In this document: in pieces, positions 51,698 through 61,601 of the stretch
Position numbering within the stretch: the first letter of the stretch is position 1
How the letters are laid out: every line of letters begins with the position of its first letter
DNA from: Homoserinibacter sp. YIM 151385
Lineage (GTDB): Bacteria; Actinomycetota; Actinomycetes; Actinomycetales; Microbacteriaceae
NCBI RefSeq assembly: GCF_027912415.1
Contig: NZ_CP115175.1
Span: 248,001 to 312,000, forward strand
Reading direction: 5' to 3'
Length of the DNA stretch: 64,000 bases
Position numbers and translations under genes: made by a program
The notes under the pieces: model-generated
What the model was told of the DNA's origin: nothing
The model's input: the letters and a program-made list of their open reading frames with translations, nothing else
Databases searched by the model: none

Positions 51698-53740
51698 GTG
51701 ACTGACTCCACCACCCCTGCGCCGACGGCGACGCAGCTCGGGCGCATGAAGCTCGCCGAGCTCCAGGCCCTCGCCGCCGAGCGCGGCATCCCCGGGGCCG
51801 CGAAGCTCCGCAAGGGCGACCTCGTGGCAGCCCTCACGGCGGGCGACGCGCCCGTCGAGGCGGCGCCCGCCGTCGAGCCGGCGCCGGCCGCCGCGCCCGC
51901 GCTGATCGAGGCGGAGGCCGTGGCCGCGCCGGTCGAGGCGGCTCCCGTCGTCGAGTCCGCGCCCGCGAAGGCGCCGCGTCGCGCCTCGCGCCGCGTCAGC
52001 GCCTCCACCGGCGAGACCGCGGCCCTCGCCGCGCAGATCGCCGAGGAGGCCGCCGCCGCGCAGGCCTCCGGCCGCGTCGCCTCCGCGCCCGCCGCGGCGC
52101 CCGAGACCGGGACCGCCTCCGCGTCCGAGTCCGAGGACGCGCCGGCCGAGGCCGAGGCGCCCAAGCAGGGCTCGCGCCGCTCGCGCGGCTCGCGCCGCGC
52201 CGCCTCCGAGCACGCCGCCGGCGCCCAGACCGGCACCGAGCCCGAGGCGGAGGCCGAGGCCGGCTCCGAGGAGCAGCCCGCCCAGGGCGAGGGCTCCGAG
52301 GGTCAGCAGGAGGGCGGCTCCGGACGCTCGCGCAACCGCCGCAACCGCGGCAAGGGCGGCCAGCAGAACCAGCAGCAGGGCCAGAACGGCCAGCAGCAGG
52401 GCGGCCAGCAGAACCAGAACGGCCAGCAGAACCAGGGCGGCGGCCTCCGCTCCGACGACGACGAGCAGGCCGGCGAGGGACGCCGCAGCCGCAACCGGGA
52501 CCGCAAGCGCGGCCGCGGCGCCCAGAACGACGAGATCGAGCCGGAGCTCAGCGACGACGACGTCCTCATCCCCATCGCGGGCATCCTCGACGTCCTCGAC
52601 AACTACGCCTTCGTGCGGACCTCCGGCTACCTGCCCGGTCCGAACGACGTCTACGTCTCGCTCGGCCAGGTGAAGAAGTACCACCTGCAGAAGGGCGACG
52701 CCGTCATCGGCGCCATCCGCCAGCCGCGCGAGGGCGACAGCCAGGGCGGCCGCCAGAAGTTCAACGCGCTCGTGAAGATCGACTCGGTCAACAGCCTCCC
52801 CGTCGAGCAGCTCGCGAACCGGGTGCAGTTCGGCGACCTCACGCCGATCTACCCCAACGAGCGCCTCCGCCTCGAGACCACGCCCGAGAAGCTCTCGACG
52901 CGGATCATCGACCTCATCGCGCCCATCGGCAAGGGCCAGCGCGGTCTCATCGTCGCGCCGCCGAAGGCCGGCAAGACCCTCATCCTCCAGGCGATCGCGA
53001 AGGCCATCTCGATCAACAACCCGGAGGCGCACATCATGGTGGTCCTCGTGGACGAGCGTCCCGAGGAGGTCACCGACATGCAGCGCTCGGTGAAGGGCGA
53101 GGTCATCGCCTCGACCTTCGACCGCCCCGCCGAGGACCACACGACGCTCGCGGAGCTCGCGATCGAGCGCGCCAAGCGCCTCGTCGAGCTCGGCGAGGAC
53201 GTCGTCGTGCTCCTCGACTCGATCACGCGCCTCGGCCGCGCGTACAACCTCGCCTCGCCGGCCTCCGGCCGCATCCTCTCGGGCGGCGTCGACGCCTCGG
53301 CGCTCTACCCGCCGAAGCGCTTCTTCGGCGCGGCGCGCAACATCGAGGGCGGCGGCTCGCTGACGATCCTGGCGACGGCGCTCGTCGAGACCGGCTCGAA
53401 GATGGACGAGGTGATCTTCGAGGAGTTCAAGGGCACCGGCAACATGGAGCTCCGCCTCTCGCGCGCGCTCGCCGACAAGCGGATCTTCCCCGCGGTCGAC
53501 ATCTACGCGTCCTCGACGCGTCGCGAGGAGGAGCTCCTCTCGAACGACGAGGTCAAGATCACCTGGCGCCTCCGCCGCGCGCTCGCGGGCCTCGAGCTCC
53601 AGCAGCAGCTGGAGTCGGTGCTCTCGAAGCTCAAGGAGACGGGCTCGAACACCGAGTTCCTCGTCCAGATCCAGAAGGCGCTGCCGCAGGGCGGCAACGG
53701 CAACGGCGGCTCGGGCCACCACGCCGGCCACAAGGAGTAG
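51698..53740 (+). CDS. rho: Transcription termination factor Rho
   Basis: 680 aa. The N-terminal SAP-like helices ([31 protein letters not shown]) are followed by an Ala/Glu-rich, then Arg/Gly-rich insertion of about 220 residues that contains a Q/N tract at residues 222-246. The RNA-binding cold-shock fold starts near 294 ([27 protein letters not shown]), Walker A is at about 420-428 ([11 protein letters not shown]), Walker B is [11 protein letters not shown], and the secondary RNA loop [14 protein letters not shown] is present. GTG start chosen for the Shine-Dalgarno sequence. rpmE, often between rho and prfA in actinobacteria, is absent. Confidence 0.97.
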   Translation: MTDSTTPAPTATQLGRMKLAELQALAAERGIPGAAKLRKGDLVAALTAGDAPVEAAPAVEPAPAAAPALIEAEAVAAPVEAAPVVESAPAKAPRRASRRVSASTGETAALAAQIAEEAAAAQASGRVASAPAAAPETGTASASESEDAPAEAEAPKQGSRRSRGSRRAASEHAAGAQTGTEPEAEAEAGSEEQPAQGEGSEGQQEGGSGRSRNRRNRGKGGQQNQQQGQNGQQQGGQQNQNGQQNQGGGLRSDDDEQAGEGRRSRNRDRKRGRGAQNDEIEPELSDDDVLIPIAGILDVLDNYAFVRTSGYLPGPNDVYVSLGQVKKYHLQKGDAVIGAIRQPREGDSQGGRQKFNALVKIDSVNSLPVEQLANRVQFGDLTPIYPNERLRLETTPEKLSTRIIDLIAPIGKGQRGLIVAPPKAGKTLILQAIAKAISINNPEAHIMVVLVDERPEEVTDMQRSVKGEVIASTFDRPAEDHTTLAELAIERAKRLVELGEDVVVLLDSITRLGRAYNLASPASGRILSGGVDASALYPPKRFFGAARNIEGGGSLTILATALVETGSKMDEVIFEEFKGTGNMELRLSRALADKRIFPAVDIYASSTRREEELLSNDEVKITWRLRRALAGLELQQQLESVLSKLKETGSNTEFLVQIQKALPQGGNGNGGSGHHAGHKE

Positions 53741-53742
53741 GC

Positions 53743-54828
53743 ATGTTCGAGTCGGTCGCCGGGCTGCTGGCCGAGCACAGGGAGCTCGAGCAGCAGCTCG
53801 CCGACCCGGCCATCCACGCGGATGCCGGGCGGGCGAAGCGGGTCAACCGCCGCTACGCGGAGCTCAGCCGCATCGCGCATGCGCACGCCGCGTGGACGCA
53901 GGCGGGGGAGGACCTCGAGGCGGCGCGCGAGCTCGCGAAGGAGGACGAGGCCTTCGCCGCCGAGGTGCCCGGTCTCGAGGAGGCCCTCGAGTCCTCGCAG
54001 GAGAAGCTCCGGCGCCTCCTCATCCCGCGCGATCCCGATGACGGCCGCGACGTGATCATGGAGATCAAGGGCGGTGAGGGCGGCGAGGAGTCGGCGCTCT
54101 TCGCGGCCGACCTGCTCCGCATGTACACGCACTACGCCGAGTCGCGGGGCTGGAAGACGGAGCTCCTCGAGCGCACCGAGTCCGACCTCGGCGGCTACAA
54201 GGACGTGCAGGTCGCGATCAAGTCGAACGCGAGCGACCCGGCGCAGGGCGTCTGGGCGACCCTGAAGTACGAGGGCGGCGTGCACCGCGTGCAGCGCGTT
54301 CCGGCGACGGAGTCGCAGGGCCGCATCCACACCTCGACGACGGGCGTGCTCGTCTTCCCCGAGGTGGATGAGCCCGAGGAGGTCGTGATCGACCAGAACG
54401 ACCTCAAGATCGACGTCTACCGCTCCTCCGGCCCTGGCGGCCAGAGCGTCAACACGACGGACTCGGCGGTGCGCATCACGCACCTCCCGACCGGCATCGT
54501 CGTGTCGATGCAGAACGAGAAGTCGCAGCTGCAGAACCGCGAGGCGGGGATGCGGGTGCTCCGCGCACGCATCCTCGCGCGCCAGCAGGAGGAGCTCGCG
54601 GCCGCCGCCTCGGACGCGCGCCGGAGCCAGATCCGCACCATGGACCGCTCCGAGCGCATCCGCACGTACAACTTCCCCGAGAACCGCATCGCCGACCACC
54701 GCACCGGCTACAAGGCCTACAACCTCGACGCGGTCATGAACGGCGCCCTCCAGCCCGTCATCGAATCCTGCATCCAGGCCGACGAGGAGGCCAGACTGGC
54801 GGAGCTCGGCGACGAGTCCGGCTCGTGA
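53743..54828 (+). CDS. prfA: Peptide chain release factor 1
   Basis: 361 aa. GGQ motif in [22 protein letters not shown] and the stop-codon-recognising region with [18 protein letters not shown] are typical for RF1 (UAA/UAG). It begins two bases after the rho stop and overlaps prmC by GTGA; prmC methylates its GGQ glutamine. Confidence 0.97.
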   Translation: MFESVAGLLAEHRELEQQLADPAIHADAGRAKRVNRRYAELSRIAHAHAAWTQAGEDLEAARELAKEDEAFAAEVPGLEEALESSQEKLRRLLIPRDPDDGRDVIMEIKGGEGGEESALFAADLLRMYTHYAESRGWKTELLERTESDLGGYKDVQVAIKSNASDPAQGVWATLKYEGGVHRVQRVPATESQGRIHTSTTGVLVFPEVDEPEEVVIDQNDLKIDVYRSSGPGGQSVNTTDSAVRITHLPTGIVVSMQNEKSQLQNREAGMRVLRARILARQQEELAAAASDARRSQIRTMDRSERIRTYNFPENRIADHRTGYKAYNLDAVMNGALQPVIESCIQADEEARLAELGDESGS

Positions 54829-55712
54829 GCGTCGTGACCGGCCAGCTCGACGCGCTCCGCACGGTCGCCGGCCTCCGCGCCCACGCCGTGCGGGTGCTCG
54901 GCGCGGCCGGCATCGGCGCGCCGGAGGTGGATGCGGAGCTGCTGCTCGCGCACGTGCTCGGCCTGAGCCGCGGCCAGGTGCAGGCGAAGGCGCTCGTCGA
55001 CGCGCCCGTGGACGCCGAGCAGGCCTTCCAGGCGATCGAGGCCGTCGAGCGGCGCGCGTCGCGGGAGCCGCTGCAGCACATCACCGGGCGCGCCCCCTTC
55101 CGCCACCTGGAGCTCTCGGTCGGCCCGGGTGTCTTCGTCCCGCGGCCCGAGACGGAGCTCACGGCGCAGATCGCGCTCGACGCGCTCCTCGCGGTGCCGT
55201 CGCCCTCCCCGCTCGCGGTCGACCTCGGCACCGGCAGCGGTGCGATCGCCCTGGCGCTCGCGACCGAGGCGCCGCACGCGCGCGTCATCGCGGTCGAGAA
55301 CCAGACGGCCGCCTTCGTCTGGGCGAAGCAGAACGCGCGCGAGCAGGGCGCCGAGAACCTCCGCCTCGTCTTCGACGATCTGGCGCGGGCGCTCCCGGAG
55401 CTCGACGGCCAGGTGGACGTCGTCGTCTCCAACCCGCCCTACATCCCCGCGGCGGCGATCCCGCGCGACCCCGAGGTCCGCCTCCACGACCCGGAGACGG
55501 CGCTCTACGGCGGCGCGGACGGGCTGGACGTCGTGCGCGCGCTGTCGGTCCGAGCCCACGCGCTCGCGCGTCCGGGCGGAGCGCTCGTGATCGAGCACGG
55601 CGAGCCGCAGGGCGCCGAGATCCGCGCGATCCTCGAGGCGGACGGCTGGCGCGCGACCGCGACCCACCGCGATCTCCTCGGCCGCGATCGCGTGACCACG
55701 GCCTCCCGCTAG
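54825..55712 (+). CDS. prmC: Release factor N5-glutamine methyltransferase
   Basis: 295 aa. N-terminal helical domain, [30 protein letters not shown] loop [16 protein letters not shown] and the catalytic NPPY in [14 protein letters not shown]. It methylates the GGQ Gln of release factors. GTG 54825 overlaps the prfA stop; a second GTG at 54834 is possible. Confidence 0.95.
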   Translation: MSVVTGQLDALRTVAGLRAHAVRVLGAAGIGAPEVDAELLLAHVLGLSRGQVQAKALVDAPVDAEQAFQAIEAVERRASREPLQHITGRAPFRHLELSVGPGVFVPRPETELTAQIALDALLAVPSPSPLAVDLGTGSGAIALALATEAPHARVIAVENQTAAFVWAKQNAREQGAENLRLVFDDLARALPELDGQVDVVVSNPPYIPAAAIPRDPEVRLHDPETALYGGADGLDVVRALSVRAHALARPGGALVIEHGEPQGAEIRAILEADGWRATATHRDLLGRDRVTTASR

Positions 55713-55739
55713 GTCGCTCCCGCTCGTCGAGGAGGAGGC

Positions 55740-55814
55740 GTGCCGATTCTCGGAGAATCCCGTCGAATCCCGTTCCCCGGGTGCAGATCGCGCCGGATCT
55801 CCGAGGATCGGCAC
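55740..55814. repeat. Complex inverted repeat between convergent prmC and HAD genes
   Basis: Left arm 55740-55760 and right arm 55794-55814 are near-perfect reverse complements (one substitution, one bulge) around about 33 bases. The left arm is itself a small palindrome, GATTCTCGGAGAATC. Shares the TCTCGGAGA core with the 981-1009 repeat. Probably a bidirectional terminator. Confidence 0.6.
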
Positions 55815-55876
55815 AGCTCGCCGCCCGTCGGGGAGCGCGCGACGCCGTCGCACGCGCCTCGAGACGCGTCCGGTCG

Positions 55877-56491
55877 TCAGCCGGCGGAGGCCGCGAAGGC
55901 CTCGACGGCGGCGCGCAGCGTTCCCGGCCCGCGGACCGTGTGCACGGAGATCCCGAGGGATGCGGCCGACTCGGTGTTCGCGATGAGGTCGTCGGCGAAG
56001 AAGGTGCTCGCGGCGGGCGCGCCGTAGGCGTCGAGCACGCGCTCGAAGACGCGCGGGTCCGGCTTCCGCGCGCCGTAGCGGCTCGTCGCCCGCAGGTGCT
56101 CGCGGCCGATCACGGGCACGAGCTCGGGGGCGAGCTCGTGGAGGTGCTCGTCGGCGAGCGGGCCGTTGTTCGTGAGCAGCGTGACCTGCCCGAGCTCCGC
56201 GGCGCGCGCGACGGCCTCGACCGCCTCCGCCCGCGGCCGCATCGCGCCGCCGCGGTTGGCGACCCAGTCGGCGCGCTCGAAGCCCGTGCCGAGCGCTCGA
56301 TTGAAGGCGGCGAGGTAGGCGTCGCCGTCGGCGAAGCCGCCCGCCTCGGCGGCGAGTTCGCCCTCCCGCGTCCACCAGCGGGAGCGCAGCTCGCCGAGGT
56401 CGTGACCGGTCAGAGCGCTGAGGCCCGACATCCGGTGCCGCCAGTCGTAGTCGTAGAGGACGTCGTCCATGTCGAAGACGAAGAGGAGCAT
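55877..56491 (-). CDS. HAD-IA family hydrolase
   Basis: 204 aa from ATG 56491. MLLFVFDMDDVLYDYDWRHRM gives the DxD nucleophile pair, LLTNNGPLADEHL motif II, ARKPDPRVFERVL the Lys motif and TFFADDLIANTESAASLG motif IV with Asp. Resembles phosphoglycolate phosphatase or pseudouridine-phosphatase types without a clear substrate. Preceded by a GGAG Shine-Dalgarno sequence; the frame runs upstream but without HAD features. Confidence 0.88.
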   Translation of the reverse strand: MLLFVFDMDDVLYDYDWRHRMSGLSALTGHDLGELRSRWWTREGELAAEAGGFADGDAYLAAFNRALGTGFERADWVANRGGAMRPRAEAVEAVARAAELGQVTLLTNNGPLADEHLHELAPELVPVIGREHLRATSRYGARKPDPRVFERVLDAYGAPAASTFFADDLIANTESAASLGISVHTVRGPGTLRAAVEAFAASAG

Positions 56492-56555
56492 GATGGCTCC
56501 ATCCTCGCCCATCGCGCAGGTTCCGCCCGACCGGGCAACTAGCATGGGAGCCGAC

Positions 56556-57233
56556 ATGGCTCCCCTCTTCGACAGCTCGGACCCGGCGGCGCTCCTCTCG
56601 GGCATGCGCCTCGCGCGGCAGGCGATCGCGCGCGGCGAGCTGGCGGTCATCCCGACCGACACGGTCTACGGGGTCGCGGCGGATGCCTTCCAGCCCGAGG
56701 CGGTCCAGCGCCTCCTGGATGCGAAGGGCCGCGATCGCACCGCCCCGCCGCCCGTGCTCGTGCCCGGCGTCGAGCAGCTCGGCGCCCTCGCGGATCCGGT
56801 GCCGACCGAGGTGCACGCCCTCGTCGAGGAGTTCTGGCCGGGCGGGCTCACGATCATCCTCCGCTCGCGTCCCATGCTCGACTGGGATCTGGGGGAGACC
56901 CGCGGCACGGTCGCCCTCCGCATGCCGGACGAGCCGCTCGCCCTCGAGCTCCTCGCCGACACGGGCCCGCTCGCGGTCTCGAGCGCGAACCGCACGGGGG
57001 AGCCCGCCGCCCTGACCGCGGCGGAGGCGGAGGCGATGCTCGGCGACTCGGTCGCCGTGTACCTCGAGGCCGGCCTCATCGGCGACGCCGACCACGAGCT
57101 CGCGCGCGCCGGCTCGACGATCGTCGACGCGACGGCGCTCGAGTATCCGGCGGGGAAGCTGCGGATCCTGCGGCACGGCGTCATCGCCGACGAGGACATC
57201 ATCCGCGTGGTCGGAGCCGATCGGTGCGCATAG
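56556..57233 (+). CDS. L-threonylcarbamoyladenylate synthase (Sua5/YciO/YrdC family)
   Basis: 225 aa. AVIPTDTVYGVAADAFQPEAVQRLLDAKGRDRTAPPPVLV, EEFWPGGLTIILRSR, RMPDEPLALELLADTGPLAVSSANRTGEPA are typical of the enzyme that makes threonylcarbamoyl-AMP for tRNA t6A37. The C-terminal Sua5 domain is missing, so it is the YrdC-like short form. ATG 56556 follows TAGCAT (56540-56545). prmC-Sua5-wecA order is conserved in actinobacteria. Confidence 0.92.
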   Translation: MAPLFDSSDPAALLSGMRLARQAIARGELAVIPTDTVYGVAADAFQPEAVQRLLDAKGRDRTAPPPVLVPGVEQLGALADPVPTEVHALVEEFWPGGLTIILRSRPMLDWDLGETRGTVALRMPDEPLALELLADTGPLAVSSANRTGEPAALTAAEAEAMLGDSVAVYLEAGLIGDADHELARAGSTIVDATALEYPAGKLRILRHGVIADEDIIRVVGADRCA

Positions 57234-58534
57234 TCTTCTACGGCCTCGTCGCGCTCATCGCGGCCGGGGTCACCTTCTCGCTCGCGCTCCTCATCTGGCG
57301 GCTGAGCGTGCGGTTCCGGCTCTACCCGAAGATCCGCGAGCGCGACGTCCACTCCCGCCCGACGCCGCGGCTGGGCGGGGTGGCGATGTTCTTCGGCGTG
57401 ATCGCCGCCTTCGCGGTCGCCTCGCAGCTCCCGAGCTTCTCGATCGTGTTCTCGGAGCCCGGCAAGATCCTCGGCCTCCTCGGCGCCGCCCTCCTCATCG
57501 TGCTCATCGGCGCGGCCGACGACATCTGGGATCTCGACTGGCTCACGAAGCTCGCGGGCCAGCTCATCGCGGCCGGCCTCATGGCGTGGCAGGGGATCCA
57601 GATCATCTCGGTGCCGCTGCCCGGCGTGCGCGCGCTGCCGTCGCCGATCATCTCGCTGCTGCTCACCGTCGTGATCGTGGTCCTCGTGATGAACGCCGTG
57701 AACTTCATCGACGGGCTCGACGGGCTCGTCGCGGGGGTCGCGATCATCGCGAACGGCGTGTTCTTCATCTACAGCTACACGATCTCCTACGGGCAGACGG
57801 AGCAGAGCGACTACTTCAACCTCGCGCAGCTCATCACCGCGATCCTCATCGGCGCGTGCCTGGGCTTCCTGCCGCTCAACTGGCACCGGGCGAAGCTGTT
57901 CATGGGGGATGCGGGGGCGCTGCTGACAGGCCTGCTCATGGCCGCCTCGACGGTCGCCGTCACGGGGCAGATCGACCCGGACCGGGTCGCGCAGGCCGAG
58001 CTGCTGCTGCCGGCGTTCATCCCGATCCTGCTGCCCTTCGCGGTGCTCGTCGTGCCGCTGCTCGACTTCAGCCTCGCCGTGATCCGGCGTCTCAGCGCCG
58101 GGAAGTCGCCCTTCAGCGCCGACCGCAAGCACCTCCACCACCGCCTGCTCGACATGGGGCACTCGCACTTCCACGCGGTCCTGATCTTCTACGCCTGGAC
58201 GGCGGCCGCGAGCGTCGGCTGCCTGCTGTTCCTCTTCACCGACTGGTGGTGGGCCGTCACGGTCACGAGCGCCGGCCTCGTGGTCTGCACGATCGTGACG
58301 CTGTCGCCGCTCAGTCGCCGCAAGGCCGTCGAGGCCGCGGTCCAGGCCGCGGGCTCCGAGCGCACCGACGCCTCCCTCGCCCGCTTCGATCCGCTGGATG
58401 CCGCGGCGGCCGAGGAGCCCGAGGACGCCGCCCCCTCCGAGGCGGAGGCGGACGCGGTCCTCGAGCGGATCGCCACCGGACCGATCACGACCGGCGCGAT
58501 CTCGCGCCGCAGCACCGAGGAGGACGCCGAGTGA
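57224..58534 (+). CDS. wecA: UDP-GlcNAc:polyprenyl-phosphate GlcNAc-1-phosphate transferase
   Basis: 436 aa, about eleven membrane segments. PTPRLGGVAMFFG, the metal site GAADDIWDLDW, NAVNFIDGLDGLVAG and MGDAGALLTG, and the HHRLLDMGHSH loop are typical of the WecA/TagO class that starts envelope glycan synthesis (arabinogalactan, teichoic or similar). GTG start overlaps the Sua5 stop by 10 bp. A 90-residue acidic cytosolic tail (about 350-436) is long for the family. Confidence 0.93.
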   Translation: MRIVFYGLVALIAAGVTFSLALLIWRLSVRFRLYPKIRERDVHSRPTPRLGGVAMFFGVIAAFAVASQLPSFSIVFSEPGKILGLLGAALLIVLIGAADDIWDLDWLTKLAGQLIAAGLMAWQGIQIISVPLPGVRALPSPIISLLLTVVIVVLVMNAVNFIDGLDGLVAGVAIIANGVFFIYSYTISYGQTEQSDYFNLAQLITAILIGACLGFLPLNWHRAKLFMGDAGALLTGLLMAASTVAVTGQIDPDRVAQAELLLPAFIPILLPFAVLVVPLLDFSLAVIRRLSAGKSPFSADRKHLHHRLLDMGHSHFHAVLIFYAWTAAASVGCLLFLFTDWWWAVTVTSAGLVVCTIVTLSPLSRRKAVEAAVQAAGSERTDASLARFDPLDAAAAEEPEDAAPSEAEADAVLERIATGPITTGAISRRSTEEDAE

Positions 58535-58971
58535 GCGCCGCCCCCATCCTGACCCTCGCCCTCCGCTACGGCGGCATCCTCGCGGGCGCCGTCGCCGTGC
58601 TGGGCTCGATCGTCGGCTTCCTCGTCGCGGGGATGCCGGGGCTGGCGGCCGCGCTCATCGCGGCCGGTGCGGTCGCCCTGTTCCTCGGGCTCACGGCCGC
58701 GAGCATCCTCATCGCCGCGCGGGTCACGGCGGGGGATCCCGGCAGCCCGCTCTTCTTCGGCATCGTGCTCGGCGCGTGGCTCCTCAAGCTCGTGCTCTTC
58801 CTCGTGCTCACGATCTGGCTCCGCGGCCAGGCCTGGCTCGACCCCTACGTCTTCTTCGTGACGGTCGTCGTGGCCGTGCTCGGCTCTCTCGTCGTCGACG
58901 TGCTCGCCTTCCAGCGTGCCCGCGTGCCCTACGTGAGCGATGCGCAGGAGCCCGAGAAGCCGCTCGACTGA
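58531..58971 (+). CDS. Small membrane protein upstream of atp operon (AtpI-like)
   Basis: 146 aa with four predicted membrane segments. The sequence RYGGILAGAVAVLGSIVGFLVAGMPG and VFFVTVVVAVLGSLVVDVLAF fit the four-helix AtpI/uncI position, though identity is weak. GTG start overlaps the wecA stop (GTGA), so it is carried with wecA rather than clearly with atpB. Probably helps ATP synthase assembly (c-ring) or is unrelated. Confidence 0.75.
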   Translation: MSAAPILTLALRYGGILAGAVAVLGSIVGFLVAGMPGLAAALIAAGAVALFLGLTAASILIAARVTAGDPGSPLFFGIVLGAWLLKLVLFLVLTIWLRGQAWLDPYVFFVTVVVAVLGSLVVDVLAFQRARVPYVSDAQEPEKPLD

Positions 58972-59073
58972 GCGGTCCTCTGGTCCCCGACCCCTGTCTC
59001 CTACTGATAGGGTTGGGTACACATTCCCCAGTCGATCGCCGCGCGTCGCCGCGCCCCGATTCAGGAGAACGCG
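58972..59073. promoter_or_regulatory. Region upstream of atpB
   Basis: Contains TAGGGT (59008-59013) and GTACACAT (59017-59024), either of which could be the -10 box of the ATP synthase operon, and AGGAG (59063-59067) placed for translation. No hairpin terminator is obvious after the AtpI-like gene. Confidence 0.35.
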
Positions 59074-59097
59074 CTGCTACTCAACGCTCTCACCCTC

Positions 59098-59919
59098 GTG
59101 TCATCCGCCCCCGCGGCCCTGGCCGGCGTGCTCCCGATCGCCGCCGGCGGTGACGGGGAGTTCCACGGTCCCTCGCTGGAGGAGTTCTTCCCTCCCGTGA
59201 TCGCCTTCGAGGGCACGCCCTTCGAGCTCAACCGGATCATGCTGATCCGCCTGCTCGTCGTCGCGCTGCTCCTCATCTGGCTCTTCATCGCGACGCGCAA
59301 GATGTCGCTCGTGCCCAAGCGCGGCCAGGTCATCAACGAGTTCCTGTTCGGCTTCGTGCGGAACAACATCATCATCGAGACGCTCGGCGAGAAGGACGGC
59401 AAGCGCTTCATGCCGGTTCTCATGGCGATGTTCTTCTTCATCGTCGGCATGAACGTCACCGGCATCGTCCCGGGCCTCAACATCGCGGGGTCCTCGGTCA
59501 TCGGCCTGCCGCTCGTGCTCGCGCTCGTCTCCTACGTGCTCTTCATCTACGCGGGGCTGCGCAAGCACCCGGGCTCGTTCCTCAAGAACTCGCTCTTCCC
59601 GAGCGGCGTCCCGTGGTATCTGTACTTCATCGTCACCCCGATCGAGTTCATCTCGACCTTCATCCTCCGCCCGGTCACGCTCGCCATCCGTCTTCTCATG
59701 AACATGGTCGCGGGCCACATGCTGCTCGTGCTCTGCTTCTCGGCGACGCACTTCTTCCTCTTCACCGCAGGCGGCTTCTTCGGGCTGTTCAGCATCGGAA
59801 CCTTCGCCTTCGGCTTCGCGTTCACGCTCTTCGAGCTGCTCGTCGCCGTGCTCCAGGCCTACGTCTTCACCCTGCTCACCGCCGTCTACATCCAGCTCGC
59901 GCTGGCTGAAGAGCACTGA
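59098..59919 (+). CDS. atpB: ATP synthase Fo subunit a
   Basis: 273 aa from GTG 59098. The essential proton-path Arg is in ILRPVTLAIRLLMNMVAGH, and the last helices (FELLVAVLQAYVFTLLTAVYIQLALAEEH) are typical of subunit a. The best Shine-Dalgarno (AGGAG 59063-59067) lies 30 bases before this GTG but six before an in-frame CTG at 59074, which would add LLNALTL-; a CTG start is therefore possible. Confidence 0.93.
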   Translation: MSSAPAALAGVLPIAAGGDGEFHGPSLEEFFPPVIAFEGTPFELNRIMLIRLLVVALLLIWLFIATRKMSLVPKRGQVINEFLFGFVRNNIIIETLGEKDGKRFMPVLMAMFFFIVGMNVTGIVPGLNIAGSSVIGLPLVLALVSYVLFIYAGLRKHPGSFLKNSLFPSGVPWYLYFIVTPIEFISTFILRPVTLAIRLLMNMVAGHMLLVLCFSATHFFLFTAGGFFGLFSIGTFAFGFAFTLFELLVAVLQAYVFTLLTAVYIQLALAEEH

Positions 59920-60198
<279 letters not shown>

Positions 60199-60221
60199 GC
60201 ACCACGTCGTAAGGAGGCGGA

Positions 60222-60788
60222 ATGCTGTACGCATTCCAGACCGCGGTCGTCGCGGCCGAAGAGGGTGAGCAGATCAACCCGCTCATCCCGGCCGACTACG
60301 ACATCATCTGGTCGGCGGTCGCGTTCGCGATCATCCTGGTGTTCTTCCTCGTCCGGGTGCTCCCGCGCCTGAACAAGATGCTCGACGAGCGCGCCGATGT
60401 CATCGAGGGCGGGATCAAGCGGGCCGAGAACGCGCAGGCCGAGGCCGCCGCGGCGCTCGACGAGTACAACAAGCAGCTCGCCGACGCCCGTGCCGAGGCC
60501 GCCCGCATCCGCGAGCAGGCCCGCGTCGACGGGCAGAAGATCGTCGCCGAGGCGAAGGAGCAGGCGACCGTCGAGGCGCAGCGCGTCACGACGAGCGCCC
60601 AGGCGCAGATCGACGCCGAGCGCGCGGCCGCGCTCGTCTCGCTGCGGTCCGAGGTCGGCTCCCTCGCGCTCGACCTCGCCTCGGGCGTCGTCGGCGAGGC
60701 GCTGAGCGACGACAAGAAGTCGACCGCCCTCGTGGACCGCTTCCTCGCGGACCTCGAGTCGGCTGAGAAGGCGAAGGCGGGCAAGTAG
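60222..60788 (+). CDS. atpF: ATP synthase Fo subunit b
   Basis: 188 aa. One N-terminal membrane helix (about 28-48, IIWSAVAFAIILVFFLVRVLP) after an acidic lead, then a long charged coiled coil (LNKMLDERADVIEGGIKRAENAQAEAAAALDEYNKQLADARAEA) forming the peripheral stalk. ATG 60222 after AGGAGG. Stop overlaps the atpH GTG by one base (TAGTG). Confidence 0.95.
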   Translation: MLYAFQTAVVAAEEGEQINPLIPADYDIIWSAVAFAIILVFFLVRVLPRLNKMLDERADVIEGGIKRAENAQAEAAAALDEYNKQLADARAEAARIREQARVDGQKIVAEAKEQATVEAQRVTTSAQAQIDAERAAALVSLRSEVGSLALDLASGVVGEALSDDKKSTALVDRFLADLESAEKAKAGK

Positions 60789-61573
60789 TGGGATCCGCGA
60801 CCAGGCAGGCGCTCCAGGCGGCCAAGTCCGCCCTCGCGTCCACGCGCGGCGTGAAGCTCGAGACCGGCGAGCAGCTGCTCGCCGCCGGGCGCGCCGTCGA
60901 CGGCTCCGCGCAGCTGCGGGCGCTCCTGGCCGACCCCGCGGTGCCGGAGTCCGACAAGACGGCCATCATCGGCCGCGTCTTCGGCTCCTTCGATGCGCCC
61001 GCGACGAAGCTCCTCGGCACCCTGGCCGGTGTGCGCTGGTCCAGCGCGGCCGAGCTCGTGGACGGCATCGAGGAGATCGGCATCCGCGCGGTCGCGATGG
61101 CGTCGAGGGACGACATCGTGGGCGAGCTGTTCGCCTTCGGGGCCGCGGTCGCGAGCGACGCGGAGCTCGAGCTCGCGGTCGGCGCGAAGCTGAGCGACCC
61201 CGCCGGCAAGGTGGCGCTCGTCGAGCGTCTCCTCGGCGGGCGGGCCTCGGCCTCGACCACCGCGATCGTGCGGCACCTCGTCCAGAGCCCGCGCGGCCGC
61301 CGCATCGGCGCCCTCGTCGCCCAGGCCGCGCGCATCGTCGCCGACTCGGGCGACGCGATCGTCGCGACGGTGACCGCCGCCTCCGCCCCCTCCGCCGCGC
61401 AGCTCAAGAAGCTCACGGCGGCGCTCGCGGCCCAGTACGGCCGCACCCCGCGGATCAACCTCGTGATCGACCCCGCCATCCTCGGCGGCCTCCGGGTGCA
61501 GGTCGGCGACGACGTCATCGACGGCAGCGTCTCGGCGCGGCTGCAGGACCTCAGAATTCAGCTCGCCGGCTGA
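60788..61573 (+). CDS. atpH: ATP synthase F1 subunit delta
   Basis: 261 aa, the long actinobacterial form. N-terminal six-helix domain (about 1-110), and C-terminal [54 protein letters not shown], a hallmark. GTG start overlapping the atpF stop. Confidence 0.95.
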   Translation: MGSATRQALQAAKSALASTRGVKLETGEQLLAAGRAVDGSAQLRALLADPAVPESDKTAIIGRVFGSFDAPATKLLGTLAGVRWSSAAELVDGIEEIGIRAVAMASRDDIVGELFAFGAAVASDAELELAVGAKLSDPAGKVALVERLLGGRASASTTAIVRHLVQSPRGRRIGALVAQAARIVADSGDAIVATVTAASAPSAAQLKKLTAALAAQYGRTPRINLVIDPAILGGLRVQVGDDVIDGSVSARLQDLRIQLAG

Positions 61574-61601
61574 CCCGGCCAGGCGCACAGATAGGAACGC
61601 A

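Noticed and set aside
52321-52460. CAG/AAC/GGC repeats read as a CRISPR or tandem repeat array
   Set aside because: In frame within rho and encode a low-complexity protein tract; no spacers.
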